A stretch of 64,000 bases of DNA, taken from NCBI RefSeq assembly GCF_042926695.1, contig NZ_CP170642.1, positions 1,364,001-1,428,000 of the forward strand, in the 5' to 3' direction. This stretch comes from Lonepinella koalarum. GTDB taxonomy: Bacteria; Pseudomonadota; Gammaproteobacteria; Enterobacterales; Pasteurellaceae. The notes beneath the pieces were generated by a model. That model was given only the letters and a program-made list of their open reading frames with translations. It had not been told where the DNA came from and ran no database searches. A program made the position numbers and the translations under genes. Numbering within the stretch: the first letter of the stretch is position 1; each line of letters opens with the position of its first letter. Shown here piece by piece: positions 1 through 8,123 of the stretch.

Positions 1-83
1 ACTTCTTCCTGCATTTTCTGCATACGTTCTTGCATTTGTTGCGCTTGTTTCATCAAGCCGCCAATTCCGCCTTTGCCAAACAT
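1..83 (-). CDS. ybaB: YbaB/EbfC-family nucleoid-associated protein, N-terminal fragment
   Basis: Only the first 27 codons lie in the window; the rest is beyond the left edge. They read MFGKGGIGGLMKQAQQMQER and onward, the typical opening of the YbaB/EbfC family, small dimeric DNA-binding proteins usually encoded beside dnaX and recR. The M/Q/K-rich helix after the glycine-rich start is the family hallmark. A good ribosome-binding site (AAGGAAG) sits about 6 nt before the ATG. The gene runs in the same direction as aroA, which ends about 80 bp upstream of it. The identification rests on the N-terminus only. Confidence 0.85.
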   Translation of the reverse strand, partial: MFGKGGIGGLMKQAQQMQERMQKMQEE

Positions 84-135
84 TATTGTCTTCCTTAAAT
101 TGGTAAAAAGTGGGCGTATTTTATCTGATCAAACA

Positions 136-154
136 GCATTCTACAAGAGAATGC
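136..154 (-). terminator. possible aroA terminator hairpin
   Basis: GCATTCT and AGAATGC form a perfect 7-bp stem around a 5-nt loop, about 12 nt after the aroA stop in the direction of transcription. The following T-run is poor (TGTTTGAT), so termination would be weak and aroA may read on into ybaB. Confidence 0.4.
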
Positions 155-165
155 GAGCAATTAAC

Positions 166-1485
166 CTATTTTGCTTGCGGTGCACTTACCGTCGCCATTG
201 CCAAAAATTCATCAAAAAAGGTAGGAAATGTTTTGGCGGTACACTGCGGATCTAAAATGGTGACTTCCGTATTGGACAGCGCAATCAACGCAAAACACAT
301 TGCCATGCGGTGATCGTTGTAGGTTTCAATTTCAGCATGCTTAAATTGATCTAATCCCAATGCTTGAATACGAATAAAATCGTCTCCCTCTTCCACGCTA
401 GCCCCCACTTTACGCAATTCCGTTGCCATTGCCATAAGCCGATCAGTTTCCTTTACTCGCCAATTATAAATATTGCGAATACAGGTTTCACCCTTGGCAA
501 AAAGTGCAGTAGTCGCAATGGTCATAGCAGCATCTGGAATATGATTCATATCCATATCAATACCGACTAAATCACCTTGCTCCGCTTGAATAAAATCATC
601 GCCCCAAGTAATTTTTGCCCCCATTTTTTGCAACACATCTGCAAATAAACGATCGCCTTGAATGCTATTTTTACCCACACCAGTGACTTTTACGTTGCCC
701 TTAATTGCCCCAGCCGCTAAAAAATAAGACGCAGAAGAAGCATCACCCTCCACCAAAAAATGTTGGGGGGATTGATATTGTTGATTGCCTTTCACAATAA
801 AACGTTGATATTGTTGATTTTCCACATTTACACCGAAAATCTGCATCATATTTAAGGTAATATCAATATAAGGTTTAGAGACTAAATCGCCGATAATTTC
901 AATTTCCATATCATCAGATGCTAACGGTGCTGCCATTAACAGTGCAGTTAAAAATTGCGAAGAAACCGAACCGTCAATGTTAACTTTTCCACCTTTTAAA
1001 CCCGTATTACGAATGGCTAACGGTGGATAACCGTCTTGTTCCAGATATTGTATTTCTGCACCAGCTTGCAATAATGCCTCTACTAAATGCTTAATTGGGC
1101 GTTCTTTCATGCGTGGTTCGCCAGTGAGGACAATCTCACTTGGTGTGGCATTTGGATTGGCTAAACAAAGTGCCGCAGTAAGCGGTCGCATTGCCGTTCC
1201 AGCATTGCCTAAAAACAACGCTAGCCCACTTTGCCATTGAAATGTGCCCCCTAAGCCTTGCACTTCACAGATAGATTTATCTTCTGATAAGGTATAATTC
1301 ACGCCAAGTTGTTTGAGTGCCTTTAACATATAACGTACATCGTCACTATCAAGTAAATTTGTGACCTTAGTAGTGCCGTTAGCCAGTGCAGATAATAATA
1401 AAGCACGGTTAGATAAGCTTTTGGAACCGGGTAAATTAATCGTGCCTTCAATATGAGAAATTGGGTTTAGGGTAATTTTTTCCAT
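166..1485 (-). CDS. aroA: 3-phosphoshikimate 1-carboxyvinyltransferase (EPSP synthase)
   Basis: This is the sixth enzyme of the shikimate pathway. It joins shikimate-3-phosphate and phosphoenolpyruvate to make EPSP, the precursor of chorismate and the aromatic amino acids; it is cytosolic. The 439-residue protein has the family start LPGSKSLSNRALLLSALA at about residues 19-36 and the conserved LFLGNAGTAMRPL segment near 90-102, which together line the substrate cleft. Length is normal. The start ATG has a strong Shine-Dalgarno (GGGAGGA) about 8 nt upstream. It is the last gene of the serC-hisC-aroA set. The gap to hisC is filled by a hairpin-rich repeat whose left end contributes part of the ribosome-binding site. 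Confidence 0.97.
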   Translation of the reverse strand: MEKITLNPISHIEGTINLPGSKSLSNRALLLSALANGTTKVTNLLDSDDVRYMLKALKQLGVNYTLSEDKSICEVQGLGGTFQWQSGLALFLGNAGTAMRPLTAALCLANPNATPSEIVLTGEPRMKERPIKHLVEALLQAGAEIQYLEQDGYPPLAIRNTGLKGGKVNIDGSVSSQFLTALLMAAPLASDDMEIEIIGDLVSKPYIDITLNMMQIFGVNVENQQYQRFIVKGNQQYQSPQHFLVEGDASSASYFLAAGAIKGNVKVTGVGKNSIQGDRLFADVLQKMGAKITWGDDFIQAEQGDLVGIDMDMNHIPDAAMTIATTALFAKGETCIRNIYNWRVKETDRLMAMATELRKVGASVEEGDDFIRIQALGLDQFKHAEIETYNDHRMAMCFALIALSNTEVTILDPQCTAKTFPTFFDEFLAMATVSAPQAK

Positions 1486-1495
1486 TTTGTTTCCT

Positions 1496-1605
1496 CCCTG
1501 TACTGGCGTACAAGGTTAAGTAAAGTAACGATGCTCCGCATCTTTTTATTTCATTTTAGCCACAGCGTGGCGTAACCATGCTTAACCCCGTACGTTAATA
1601 CGGGG
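1496..1605. repeat. hairpin-rich dispersed repeat, copy A (about 110 bp)
   Basis: Four short hairpins occur in a row: CCCTGTACTGGCGTACAAGG, GATGCTCCGCATC, GCCACAGCGTGGC and CCCCGTACGTTAATACGGGG. The outer arms are also imperfect inverted repeats of each other (about 23 of 34 positions). A second copy lies in the opposite orientation upstream of hpt (positions 16725-16827). The right hairpin overlaps the last codons and stop of hisC, and the left end provides the CAGGG of the aroA Shine-Dalgarno. No coding potential is seen. It looks like a small non-autonomous palindromic element; its family is unknown to me. Confidence 0.75.
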
Positions 1606-2701
1606 TAATTTGTAACACTTTCTCAACTGCGGTGAAAAATCGTTGATTTTCTTCAGGCAATCCCACGCTCACGCGTAAATGATTTGGCATACCGTAGCCT
1701 GCGATTGGACGAACAATCACCCCCTCATGCAATAAGGCTTGATAAATGGATACCGCAGGCTGTTTGAAATCAATAGTAATAAAATTACCTTTAGACGGAA
1801 TATAATCCAAACCGTGCTGTTGACAAAAAGTTTCATAACGTTGCATTTCCGTACGGTTATTTTCCGCTACTTTTTGCACAAAAGCATCATCTTTTAACAC
1901 GGCAATCGCTGCCGCTTGTGCGAGACTATTCACATTAAACGGCTGGCGTACACGGTTAACAAGATCGGCTATTTCAGGGTTAGATACGGCATAGCCAATG
2001 CGTAAACCAGCTAAACCATAGGCTTTTGATAACGTGCGAGAAATTACTAAATTGGGATATTTTTTCAGTAATCCAAAAGAATCAACCCGTTCTTTTTCCG
2101 CCGTAAACTCAGTATAGGCTTCATCCAGCACTACAATAATGCGTTCAGGCACTTGACGTAAAAAGTCGTCGATTTCACTTTCAGTTAAAAAATTTCCAGT
2201 AGGATTATTCGGGTTAGCAATATAAATTAATTTGGTTTTCTCATTTATCGCAGCTAAAAAACCGTCTAAATCATGCCCCCAGTTTTTGGCTGGAATTTCA
2301 CGGGCGACAGCATTAATGGCTTTGGTAATCAAAGGATACACAATAAAAGCATATTGGGAATAAATAATCTCATCTTGTTCACTGGCAAAAGTATGTGCCA
2401 CTAATTCAATAAAATCATTTGAGCCATTGGCAAGGGTAATTTGTTCAGGCTGAACCGTAAATTTTTCTGCAATGCTTTGTTTTAAGGCAAAACCATTACT
2501 ATCTGGATAACGCGTGAGTTCATCAAGTTGATTGATAATCGCTTGCTTAGCACTTTCTGGCAAACCAAAGGGATTTTCATTAGACGCCAGTTTAATAATA
2601 TTGGAAATTCCCAGTTCTCGTTCCAGTTCTTCTATCGGCTTGCCAGCTTGATAAGGCGACAGGGATTGTACCCCTTGATTGGCTAAAGGTAAAAATTTCA
2701 T
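1595..2701 (-). CDS. hisC: histidinol-phosphate aminotransferase
   Basis: This is a pyridoxal-phosphate enzyme of the class I/II aminotransferase fold. It converts imidazole-acetol phosphate to histidinol phosphate in histidine synthesis, and enzymes of this branch may also transaminate aromatic keto acids. The 368-residue sequence contains the PLP-lysine motif RTLSKAYGLAGLRIGY at about residues 222-237, plus NPNNPTGNFL and LDEAYTEF upstream of it. Its place between serC and aroA rather than in a his operon suggests an aromatic or general role, as an inference. The last residues (QITPY) and the stop codon lie inside a hairpin of the dispersed repeat, so the C-terminal few codons may have been recruited from it. 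Confidence 0.93.
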   Translation of the reverse strand: MKFLPLANQGVQSLSPYQAGKPIEELERELGISNIIKLASNENPFGLPESAKQAIINQLDELTRYPDSNGFALKQSIAEKFTVQPEQITLANGSNDFIELVAHTFASEQDEIIYSQYAFIVYPLITKAINAVAREIPAKNWGHDLDGFLAAINEKTKLIYIANPNNPTGNFLTESEIDDFLRQVPERIIVVLDEAYTEFTAEKERVDSFGLLKKYPNLVISRTLSKAYGLAGLRIGYAVSNPEIADLVNRVRQPFNVNSLAQAAAIAVLKDDAFVQKVAENNRTEMQRYETFCQQHGLDYIPSKGNFITIDFKQPAVSIYQALLHEGVIVRPIAGYGMPNHLRVSVGLPEENQRFFTAVEKVLQITPY

Positions 2702-2735
2702 AAAAATTGACCGCGGTTTAGGTTAATTAAATTGT

Positions 2736-2756
2736 CAGGGCGAATGTTCGCCCCTG
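2736..2756. repeat. short palindrome related to the GTAGGGGCG repeat family
   Basis: CAGGGCGAATGTTCGCCCCT plus a final G forms a near-perfect palindrome in the hisC-serC gap. It shares the GGGGCG...CGCCC architecture of the 23-nt unit found at four other places in this window, but has a different centre (GAATGTTC). It may be a REP-like sequence; no T-run follows it, so it is not an obvious terminator. Confidence 0.5.
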
Positions 2757-2794
2757 TGATTCATAAAAAATTAAGCATCAGGTTAAATGTTAAA

Positions 2795-3877
2795 TTAAGC
2801 ATTTTCTTGTGCAAATTTTTGCATAAAGGCAATCAAGGCTTGCACCCCTTCAATTGGCATCGCATTGTAAATAGAGGCACGCATGCCACCCAATACTTTA
2901 TGCCCTTTTAAGGCTTGTAACCCCGCTTTGGTGGCTTCTGCTACAAATTTTGCATTCAACTCATGATTGTCTGTGGTAAAGGTCACATTCATGATAGAAC
3001 GATTTTCTTCCGCTACATAATTATGATAGAACGTATTGCTATTCAAATAGTTATACAATAATTCTGCCTTGGCACGATTACGCTGTTCCGCTGCCTCCAA
3101 ACCGCCGTGGGTTAATAAGTGCTTAAACACCAAACCACAAAGATACCACGCAAAGGTTGGCGGTGTGTTAATCATTGAATCAGATTTAGCCTGTACGGCA
3201 TAATTCCAAATAGATGGCGTTTCTTGACGAGCATTGCCAATTAAATCGTCACGCACAATCACCAAGGTAATGCCTGACGGTCCCATATTTTTTTGTGCTC
3301 CCGCATAAATCACGCCAAATTTGCTAATGTCAATGTGACGAGACAAAATATCAGATGACATATCCGCCACTAACACCGCATTCCCCACATTGGGTACATC
3401 AAAAATTTCTACCCCACTAATGGTTTCATTGGTGCAATAATGCACATAATCATATTGTTCAGCAATATCACTAAAATCCAAGCGATCTACTCGTAACATA
3501 CGGTCAGAATTTAAGATATTTATTTCATCCACTTGAGTAAAACTGGCTGCTTCTTTAGCGGCTACCGATGACCAATGTCCATTCACTAAATAAAGGGCTT
3601 TTCCCTTATTATTGGCTAAATTCATCGGTACAGCGGCAAATTGCCCCCTTGCTCCGCCTTGTAAAAATAAGACTTTATAATTGTCTGGAATATGAAATAA
3701 TTGGCGTAGATCTTTTTCGCATTGAGTAATCATGTCCATAAAATATTTACCTCGGTGACTAATTTCCATCACCGATGTGCCTTGTTCTTGCCAGTTTAAT
3801 AATTCGGCTTGTGCTTGTTCTAATACTGCGGTCGGAATCATTGCCGGACCAGCACTAAAATTGAATATTTGTGTCAT
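2795..3877 (-). CDS. serC: phosphoserine aminotransferase
   Basis: This PLP-dependent class V aminotransferase makes 3-phosphoserine from 3-phosphohydroxypyruvate for serine synthesis, and also acts in pyridoxal-phosphate synthesis. The 360-residue protein starts MTQIFNFSAGPAMIPTAVLE, the classic SerC N-terminus. It has VMEISHRGK near residue 36, FLQGGARGQFAAVPMNL near 71, and the PLP lysine in AGAQKNMGPSG near residue 193. Length matches the family. It is the first gene of serC-hisC-aroA, the widespread order in gammaproteobacteria. The serC-hisC gap is about 93 bp and carries a short palindrome, so coupling may be loose. Confidence 0.97.
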   Translation of the reverse strand: MTQIFNFSAGPAMIPTAVLEQAQAELLNWQEQGTSVMEISHRGKYFMDMITQCEKDLRQLFHIPDNYKVLFLQGGARGQFAAVPMNLANNKGKALYLVNGHWSSVAAKEAASFTQVDEINILNSDRMLRVDRLDFSDIAEQYDYVHYCTNETISGVEIFDVPNVGNAVLVADMSSDILSRHIDISKFGVIYAGAQKNMGPSGITLVIVRDDLIGNARQETPSIWNYAVQAKSDSMINTPPTFAWYLCGLVFKHLLTHGGLEAAEQRNRAKAELLYNYLNSNTFYHNYVAEENRSIMNVTFTTDNHELNAKFVAEATKAGLQALKGHKVLGGMRASIYNAMPIEGVQALIAFMQKFAQENA

Positions 3878-4015
3878 GGATACTTCCTGTCTTTAATATT
3901 GCTTTTGATGTTGCATAGTTGTTATGTTTTACCACCACAAAGGCAGATAAGCAATGAATTTTTCAACGAATCCTAATAAAAAGTTGATCTGCACCACAAT
4001 TTTTGCATTAACACT

Positions 4016-4044
4016 TTGACGAAACTGACAAAAAAGGATAAATT
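4016..4044 (+). promoter_or_regulatory. candidate yeeX promoter
   Basis: TTGACG and TAAATT are separated by 17 bp, ending about 33 bp before the yeeX ATG. The hexamers match the sigma-70 consensus at 5 and 4 of 6 positions. This is a sequence match only. Confidence 0.45.
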
Positions 4045-4076
4045 AGATTATCTTTTTTAATAGCGAGTACAAAATT

Positions 4077-4421
4077 ATGGAAAATGTGAATAAACAATCC
4101 TTCCAAGACGTTTTAGAATATGTGCGTTTATATCGTCAACGTAATAAATTATTACGTGAAATTGGCGATAACGATCGTAAAATTCGGGATAATAAAAAAC
4201 GTTTATTATTACTGGATAATTTAAACGACTATATTCGTGATGATATGAGCATTGCAGATGTGCGTGCCATTATTGACAATATGCGTGAAGACTATGAAGG
4301 TCGTGTTGATGATTACATGATCAAAAATGCCGAATTGTCTAAACAACGTCGCGAAATCAAAGCGAAGATGAAAGAAAAAAACAAGGCTCATGCGGCATTG
4401 TTAAACAAAGATGAGAAGTAA
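4077..4421 (+). CDS. yeeX: DUF496 family protein, YeeX-like
   Basis: This is a 114-residue, highly charged, largely helical protein. The segments SFQDVLEYVRLYRQRNKL (about 8-25), KKRLLLLDNLNDYIRDDMS and VDDYMIKNAELSKQRREI (about 77-94) are strongly conserved in the YeeX/UPF0265 family of enterics and Pasteurellaceae. The charge pattern suggests a coiled coil. The molecular function is not established. It is transcribed divergently from serC and convergently with argG, so it is probably monocistronic. The ribosome-binding site is weak. Confidence 0.88.
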   Translation: MENVNKQSFQDVLEYVRLYRQRNKLLREIGDNDRKIRDNKKRLLLLDNLNDYIRDDMSIADVRAIIDNMREDYEGRVDDYMIKNAELSKQRREIKAKMKEKNKAHAALLNKDEK

Positions 4422-4525
4422 TTTTTCGTTAACAAAGTAACATTCAATTCTGTTTCTCAGATTAAAACTTGAGGAGCAGAAATTTCGTTGTTTAGCCTAT
4501 TTAGGAATTGTGGGCATAATCAATA

Positions 4526-4567
4526 AAATAGCGAGTTAAAAGCTATAATCGCTCTTACTCGCTATTT
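4526..4567 (-). terminator. argG terminator
   Basis: AAATAGCGAGT and ACTCGCTATTT form an 11-bp perfect stem with a 20-nt loop, beginning about 20 nt after the argG stop. On the minus strand it is followed by the T-rich run TTATTG. It is also symmetric enough to stop yeeX transcription from the other side. Confidence 0.6.
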
Positions 4568-4585
4568 ATTATCTACAGCGTCCCT

Positions 4586-5920
4586 TTATTTATCTTTCAA
4601 TTGTGGTAAAGCCACTTCTTTGGTGACAGACAATAAACCTGTATTTGAATAAATACTTAATTTATCTCTCGTATCCAAAATATCTAAGTTGCGCATGGTT
4701 AATTGACCGATACGATCTACAGGATCAAATGGGGCATTTTCAATTTTTTCCATACTTAAACGTTCTGGATGATACGTCATATTCACAGAAACCGTATCTA
4801 AAATAGAATAATCATTACCACGGCGTAATTCTAACACAACTTCGCCGGTTACTGCTTTTGCCACCCAACGTTGAGCTGTTTCACGCAACATTAAAGCTTG
4901 CGGATCGAACCAACGACCTTGATATAATAAACGCCCTAAACGTAAACCGTTGATACGATATTGTTCAATGGTATCTTCATTGTGAATAGCGGTTACTAGA
5001 CGTTCATAAGCAATATGGAATAATGCCATGCCCGGTGCTTCATAAATACCACGCGATTTAGCTTCAATAATACGATTTTCAATTTGATCTGACATACCTA
5101 AACCATGGCGACCACCGATACGGTTAGCTTCTAAAAAGAGTTCCACAACATCATGGTAAGTTGTACCATTTAATGCTACGGGTACCCCCTCTTCAAAACG
5201 GATAGTCACTGTTTCTGCTTTCACTTCCACCTTTTCATCCCAAAATGCTACTCCCATAATGGGTTTTACAATTTTGATGCCTGTATTTAAGAATTCTAAA
5301 TCTTTCGCTTCATGGGTTGCGCCAAGCATATTAGAATCCGTTGAATAAGCTTTTTCAACGGACATTTTGTAATTAAAACCGTTAGCGATTAAGAATTCTG
5401 ACATCTCGTGACGACCACCTAATTCTTGAATAAATTGATCGTCTAACCAAGGTTTATAAATTTTTAAATTCGGATTCGTTAACAAACCATAACGGTAAAA
5501 ACGTTCAATATCATTCCCCTTAAAGGTTGAACCATCCCCCCAAATGTTCACATCATCTTCTTTCATGGCAGAAACCAGCATTGTTCCAGTTACCGCACGA
5601 CCTAACGGCGTAGTGTTAAAATAAGTAATACCGCCGGTTGAAACATGAAATGCGCCCGCTTGAATAGCCGCAATCCCTTCATGGGCTAATTGACTACGAC
5701 AATCAATCAAACGTGCGTTCTCTGCCCCATATTCCATAGCCTTTTTGGGAATTGCGTTGTAATCATCTTCATCTGGTTGACCTAAATTTGCCGTATAAGC
5801 ATAAGGTACGGCACCTTTTTGACGCATCCATAATAAAGCAGCACTAGTATCTAAACCGCCTGAAAAGGCAATACCCACTTTTTGACCAAGGGGAAGATTT
5901 TGTAAAATTGTGTTTGACAT
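4586..5920 (-). CDS. argG: argininosuccinate synthase
   Basis: This enzyme makes argininosuccinate from citrulline, aspartate and ATP, the penultimate step of arginine synthesis. The 444-residue protein is the longer gammaproteobacterial type. The ATP-binding PP-loop AFSGGLDTSAAL is at about residues 18-29, followed by STGGITYFNTTPLGRAVTGTML near 95-116. The length agrees with E. coli ArgG. It stands alone, flanked by its own terminator and a candidate promoter with an internal palindrome on the 5' side. That palindrome could be an ArgR target, as an inference. Confidence 0.97.
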   Translation of the reverse strand: MSNTILQNLPLGQKVGIAFSGGLDTSAALLWMRQKGAVPYAYTANLGQPDEDDYNAIPKKAMEYGAENARLIDCRSQLAHEGIAAIQAGAFHVSTGGITYFNTTPLGRAVTGTMLVSAMKEDDVNIWGDGSTFKGNDIERFYRYGLLTNPNLKIYKPWLDDQFIQELGGRHEMSEFLIANGFNYKMSVEKAYSTDSNMLGATHEAKDLEFLNTGIKIVKPIMGVAFWDEKVEVKAETVTIRFEEGVPVALNGTTYHDVVELFLEANRIGGRHGLGMSDQIENRIIEAKSRGIYEAPGMALFHIAYERLVTAIHNEDTIEQYRINGLRLGRLLYQGRWFDPQALMLRETAQRWVAKAVTGEVVLELRRGNDYSILDTVSVNMTYHPERLSMEKIENAPFDPVDRIGQLTMRNLDILDTRDKLSIYSNTGLLSVTKEVALPQLKDK

Positions 5921-5957
5921 GGTTGTTCCTATTTTTAAGGTTTTAATTCGACTGATT

Positions 5958-5986
5958 ATTATTGATTAAATCATTAGATTTTTCAA
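5958..5986 (-). promoter_or_regulatory. candidate argG promoter with an internal palindrome
   Basis: On the minus strand TTGAAA and AATAAT are separated by 17 bp, about 40 bp upstream of the argG ATG. The spacer holds the palindrome TGATTTAATCA. Its spacing loosely resembles an ARG-box half-site pair, but the match is not strong enough to call ArgR binding. Confidence 0.45.
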
Positions 5987-6024
5987 CTATAATAATCATG
6001 ACAAGAAATCTTTCTCACATAAAA

Positions 6025-6048
6025 AAAGATCCGCATCTGCGGATCTTT
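6025..6048 (-). terminator. terminator of the small lipoprotein gene
   Basis: AAAGATCCGC and GCGGATCTTT form a perfect 10-bp stem with a 4-nt loop. On the minus strand it runs into T7, a textbook intrinsic terminator just after the lipoprotein stop codon. Confidence 0.88.
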
Positions 6049-6056
6049 CTAAATCA

Positions 6057-6260
6057 TTATTTATTCACTTGGCTACCAATTAAGCCACCTAAGGCTGCCC
6101 CCCCGAGAGTTGCACCAGTTGAGTTGCCAATAACATTACCGGCAACGCCACCAATGGCAGCGCCAACCGCCGTATTCTTTTGTGTTTGAGACATATTACT
6201 ACAAGCGGTCATCGACCCCGCAATAAATAATACAGCAACTAATTTAACGATATTTTTCAT
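6057..6260 (-). CDS. small glycine-zipper lipoprotein (OsmB-like)
   Basis: This is a 67-residue protein with a lipoprotein signal peptide: KNIVKLVAVLFIAGSMTAC, cleaved before Cys20. The mature part is dominated by GAAIGGVAGNVIGN and GAALGGLIGSQ, a glycine-zipper pattern that packs in membranes and is seen in OsmB and SlyB-type outer-membrane lipoproteins. It has a clear AAGGAG ribosome-binding site and its own terminator. It is probably a stress- or osmotically regulated envelope protein by family analogy; its exact role is unknown. Confidence 0.85.
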   Translation of the reverse strand: MKNIVKLVAVLFIAGSMTACSNMSQTQKNTAVGAAIGGVAGNVIGNSTGATLGGAALGGLIGSQVNK

Positions 6261-6334
6261 AAAAACTCCTTAGTAATTTAAATATCCTAAACTTCAAACT
6301 GAGACCACAATAAACGAAAAAGGTTCAATTTTGC

Positions 6335-7132
6335 CTACATCGTATAAGGATTTGGATACTGATAAACAAAATCTAATTCTCGACAAATCTTATCAGCTAC
6401 AATGATTCGTTGCAAATCTTCTTCCGAGCACTCAAAATGCGGTGCTTTTTCAGCAAATTTTTCTGCCATTGCTTGATAATAATCCACTCTCGTCGGATGT
6501 TGTGGAGCAACTAGATGATACAAGCGATGACCACCTTGCGTTTCTAATAAACTTTGCACCGCTCTTGAACAATCTTCTAAATGCACAAGATTAACTGGAC
6601 TATTCCCTTGTTGATAAGTTCTTCCACTCATGGAATGAACAGGATGGCGATCATTCCCGATTAATCCACCAAAACGAATAATATCCACATCAATATCTTG
6701 CAAGGTAAATAGCATCTGCTCAATTTCATACAACGGAGAGAAAGGCGGTTGGGTCTCTTCATCAAATTGCCCAGTTTGCATGGGTAAAACAGATGTAGAA
6801 CTAATAAAGATGATATGTTTTACGCCGCATAATAAAGCTTCGTTTACCAGATTTTCAATGCCTTGTGTATAGCTTTCCGCATCAAAAAAATAATCACTGG
6901 GTGGAATATTAACGACTAAACTATCCACCGACAATAAAGCAATTAAATCATCTGGATCGGCATTAATTTCAGGATCAAGTTGTAATTGATAGGCTTCTAA
7001 CCGCCATAAACGCATTTCTTCCACCCCTTCTTGAGTGCGTTTACTGCCTTTGACTTCCCACCCTAAATTGCGTAGATCTCTCGCCAGTGGCAAACCAAAC
7101 CAGCCTAATCCAACAATTGCTACCGAACGCAT
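6335..7132 (-). CDS. NAD(P)-binding SDR/epimerase-like protein, YeeZ-like
   Basis: This is a 265-residue Rossmann-fold protein. The nucleotide-binding motif VAIVGLGWFGLPLA is at residues 4-17, IIFISSTSVL occurs near 107-116, and the downstream half carries NLVHLEDCSRAVQSLLE. This matches the YeeZ group of atypical short-chain dehydrogenase/epimerase proteins, whose substrate is unknown. It starts 19 bp after the purC stop on the same strand, so the two are probably co-transcribed. No separate promoter is evident. Confidence 0.8.
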   Translation of the reverse strand: MRSVAIVGLGWFGLPLARDLRNLGWEVKGSKRTQEGVEEMRLWRLEAYQLQLDPEINADPDDLIALLSVDSLVVNIPPSDYFFDAESYTQGIENLVNEALLCGVKHIIFISSTSVLPMQTGQFDEETQPPFSPLYEIEQMLFTLQDIDVDIIRFGGLIGNDRHPVHSMSGRTYQQGNSPVNLVHLEDCSRAVQSLLETQGGHRLYHLVAPQHPTRVDYYQAMAEKFAEKAPHFECSEEDLQRIIVADKICRELDFVYQYPNPYTM

Positions 7133-7151
7133 AATTCCTTTACTATTTCAC

Positions 7152-8015
7152 TCATTCTTTAGTTAATAAATCTAACGCTTCCTGATATTTCGCTACCGTT
7201 TTTTCAATCACATCCGATGGTACTTTCGGCGCTGGTGGTTGCTTATTCCAACCACTTTGTTCCAACCAATCACGCACAAACTGCTTATCAAAAGATGGTG
7301 GATTTGTCCCAGCTTGGTAAGTATCAATCGACCAAAAGCGGCTTGAATCAGGGGTTAACACTTCATCCATCAAAGTTAAAGTGCCATTCTCATCTAAACC
7401 AAATTCAAATTTGGTATCACAAATAATAATGCCCTTAGTCAACGCATAAGCGGCCGCTTCTTTATATAACGAAATCGCTGCATCACGCACTTTTGCTGCT
7501 AATTCCGCTCCGATCTGACGCTCACATTCCACATAGCTAATATTAATATCGTGATCACCGACGTCTTCTTTACTGGACGGCGTAAAAATCGGTTCAGGCA
7601 ATTTACTAGCTTCCACCAATCCTTCTGGCAACTGCAAACCGCAAATGGTGCCTGTTTGTTTATAATCTTTTAACCCCGATCCTGTTAAATAACCGCGTAC
7701 AATACTTTCAATCTTAATCGGCGTTAAGCGTTTACATACCACTGCACGATCTTTAACTAAATCGGCTTCAACTTTTGGCAACACATCATATACCGTATCA
7801 CCTGTAAAATGATTTGGCATAATATGTGCCAATTTTTTAAACCAAAAATTTGAGATTTGGGTTAAGATTTCACCCTTACGCGGAATAGGATCATCAAGAA
7901 TGACATCAAATGCTGATAAACGGTCGGTCGCAACCATTAGCATACGTTTATCGTCAATTTCATATAGATCTCGTACTTTACCAGAATAGATTTTTTTTAG
8001 GCTTAACTCTGCCAT
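7152..8015 (-). CDS. purC: phosphoribosylaminoimidazole-succinocarboxamide synthase (SAICAR synthetase)
   Basis: This enzyme ligates aspartate to CAIR using ATP in purine synthesis. The 287-residue protein begins LKKIYSGKVRDLYEIDD, the family start. It contains MVATDRLSAFDVIL near 27-40, VVCKRLTPIKIESIVRGYLTGSG near 92-114 and LMDEVLTPDSSRFW near 215-228. Length is that of the long, non-enteric PurC type. A PurR-like 16-bp site lies about 80 bp upstream, giving a plausible purine-dependent control. A YeeZ-like gene follows 19 bp downstream. Confidence 0.95.
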   Translation of the reverse strand: MAELSLKKIYSGKVRDLYEIDDKRMLMVATDRLSAFDVILDDPIPRKGEILTQISNFWFKKLAHIMPNHFTGDTVYDVLPKVEADLVKDRAVVCKRLTPIKIESIVRGYLTGSGLKDYKQTGTICGLQLPEGLVEASKLPEPIFTPSSKEDVGDHDINISYVECERQIGAELAAKVRDAAISLYKEAAAYALTKGIIICDTKFEFGLDENGTLTLMDEVLTPDSSRFWSIDTYQAGTNPPSFDKQFVRDWLEQSGWNKQPPAPKVPSDVIEKTVAKYQEALDLLTKE

Positions 8016-8093
8016 TGTATTGCCCTTTTATTGTGAAGAATAACGTGTGAAATAAAAACTATATTGAATTATACCGCACTTTCCCCGCAAAAA

Positions 8094-8109
8094 AAGCAAT
8101 CGTTTGCAT
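8094..8109 (-). promoter_or_regulatory. candidate PurR operator upstream of purC
   Basis: The 16-mer AAGCAATCGTTTGCAT matches the E. coli PurR palindrome ACGCAAACGTTTGCGT at 13 of 16 positions, including the central CG. It lies about 80 bp upstream of the purC start codon, a sensible operator position. The call rests on pattern match plus context. Confidence 0.6.
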
Positions 8110-8123
8110 TTTATTCAGAATTT

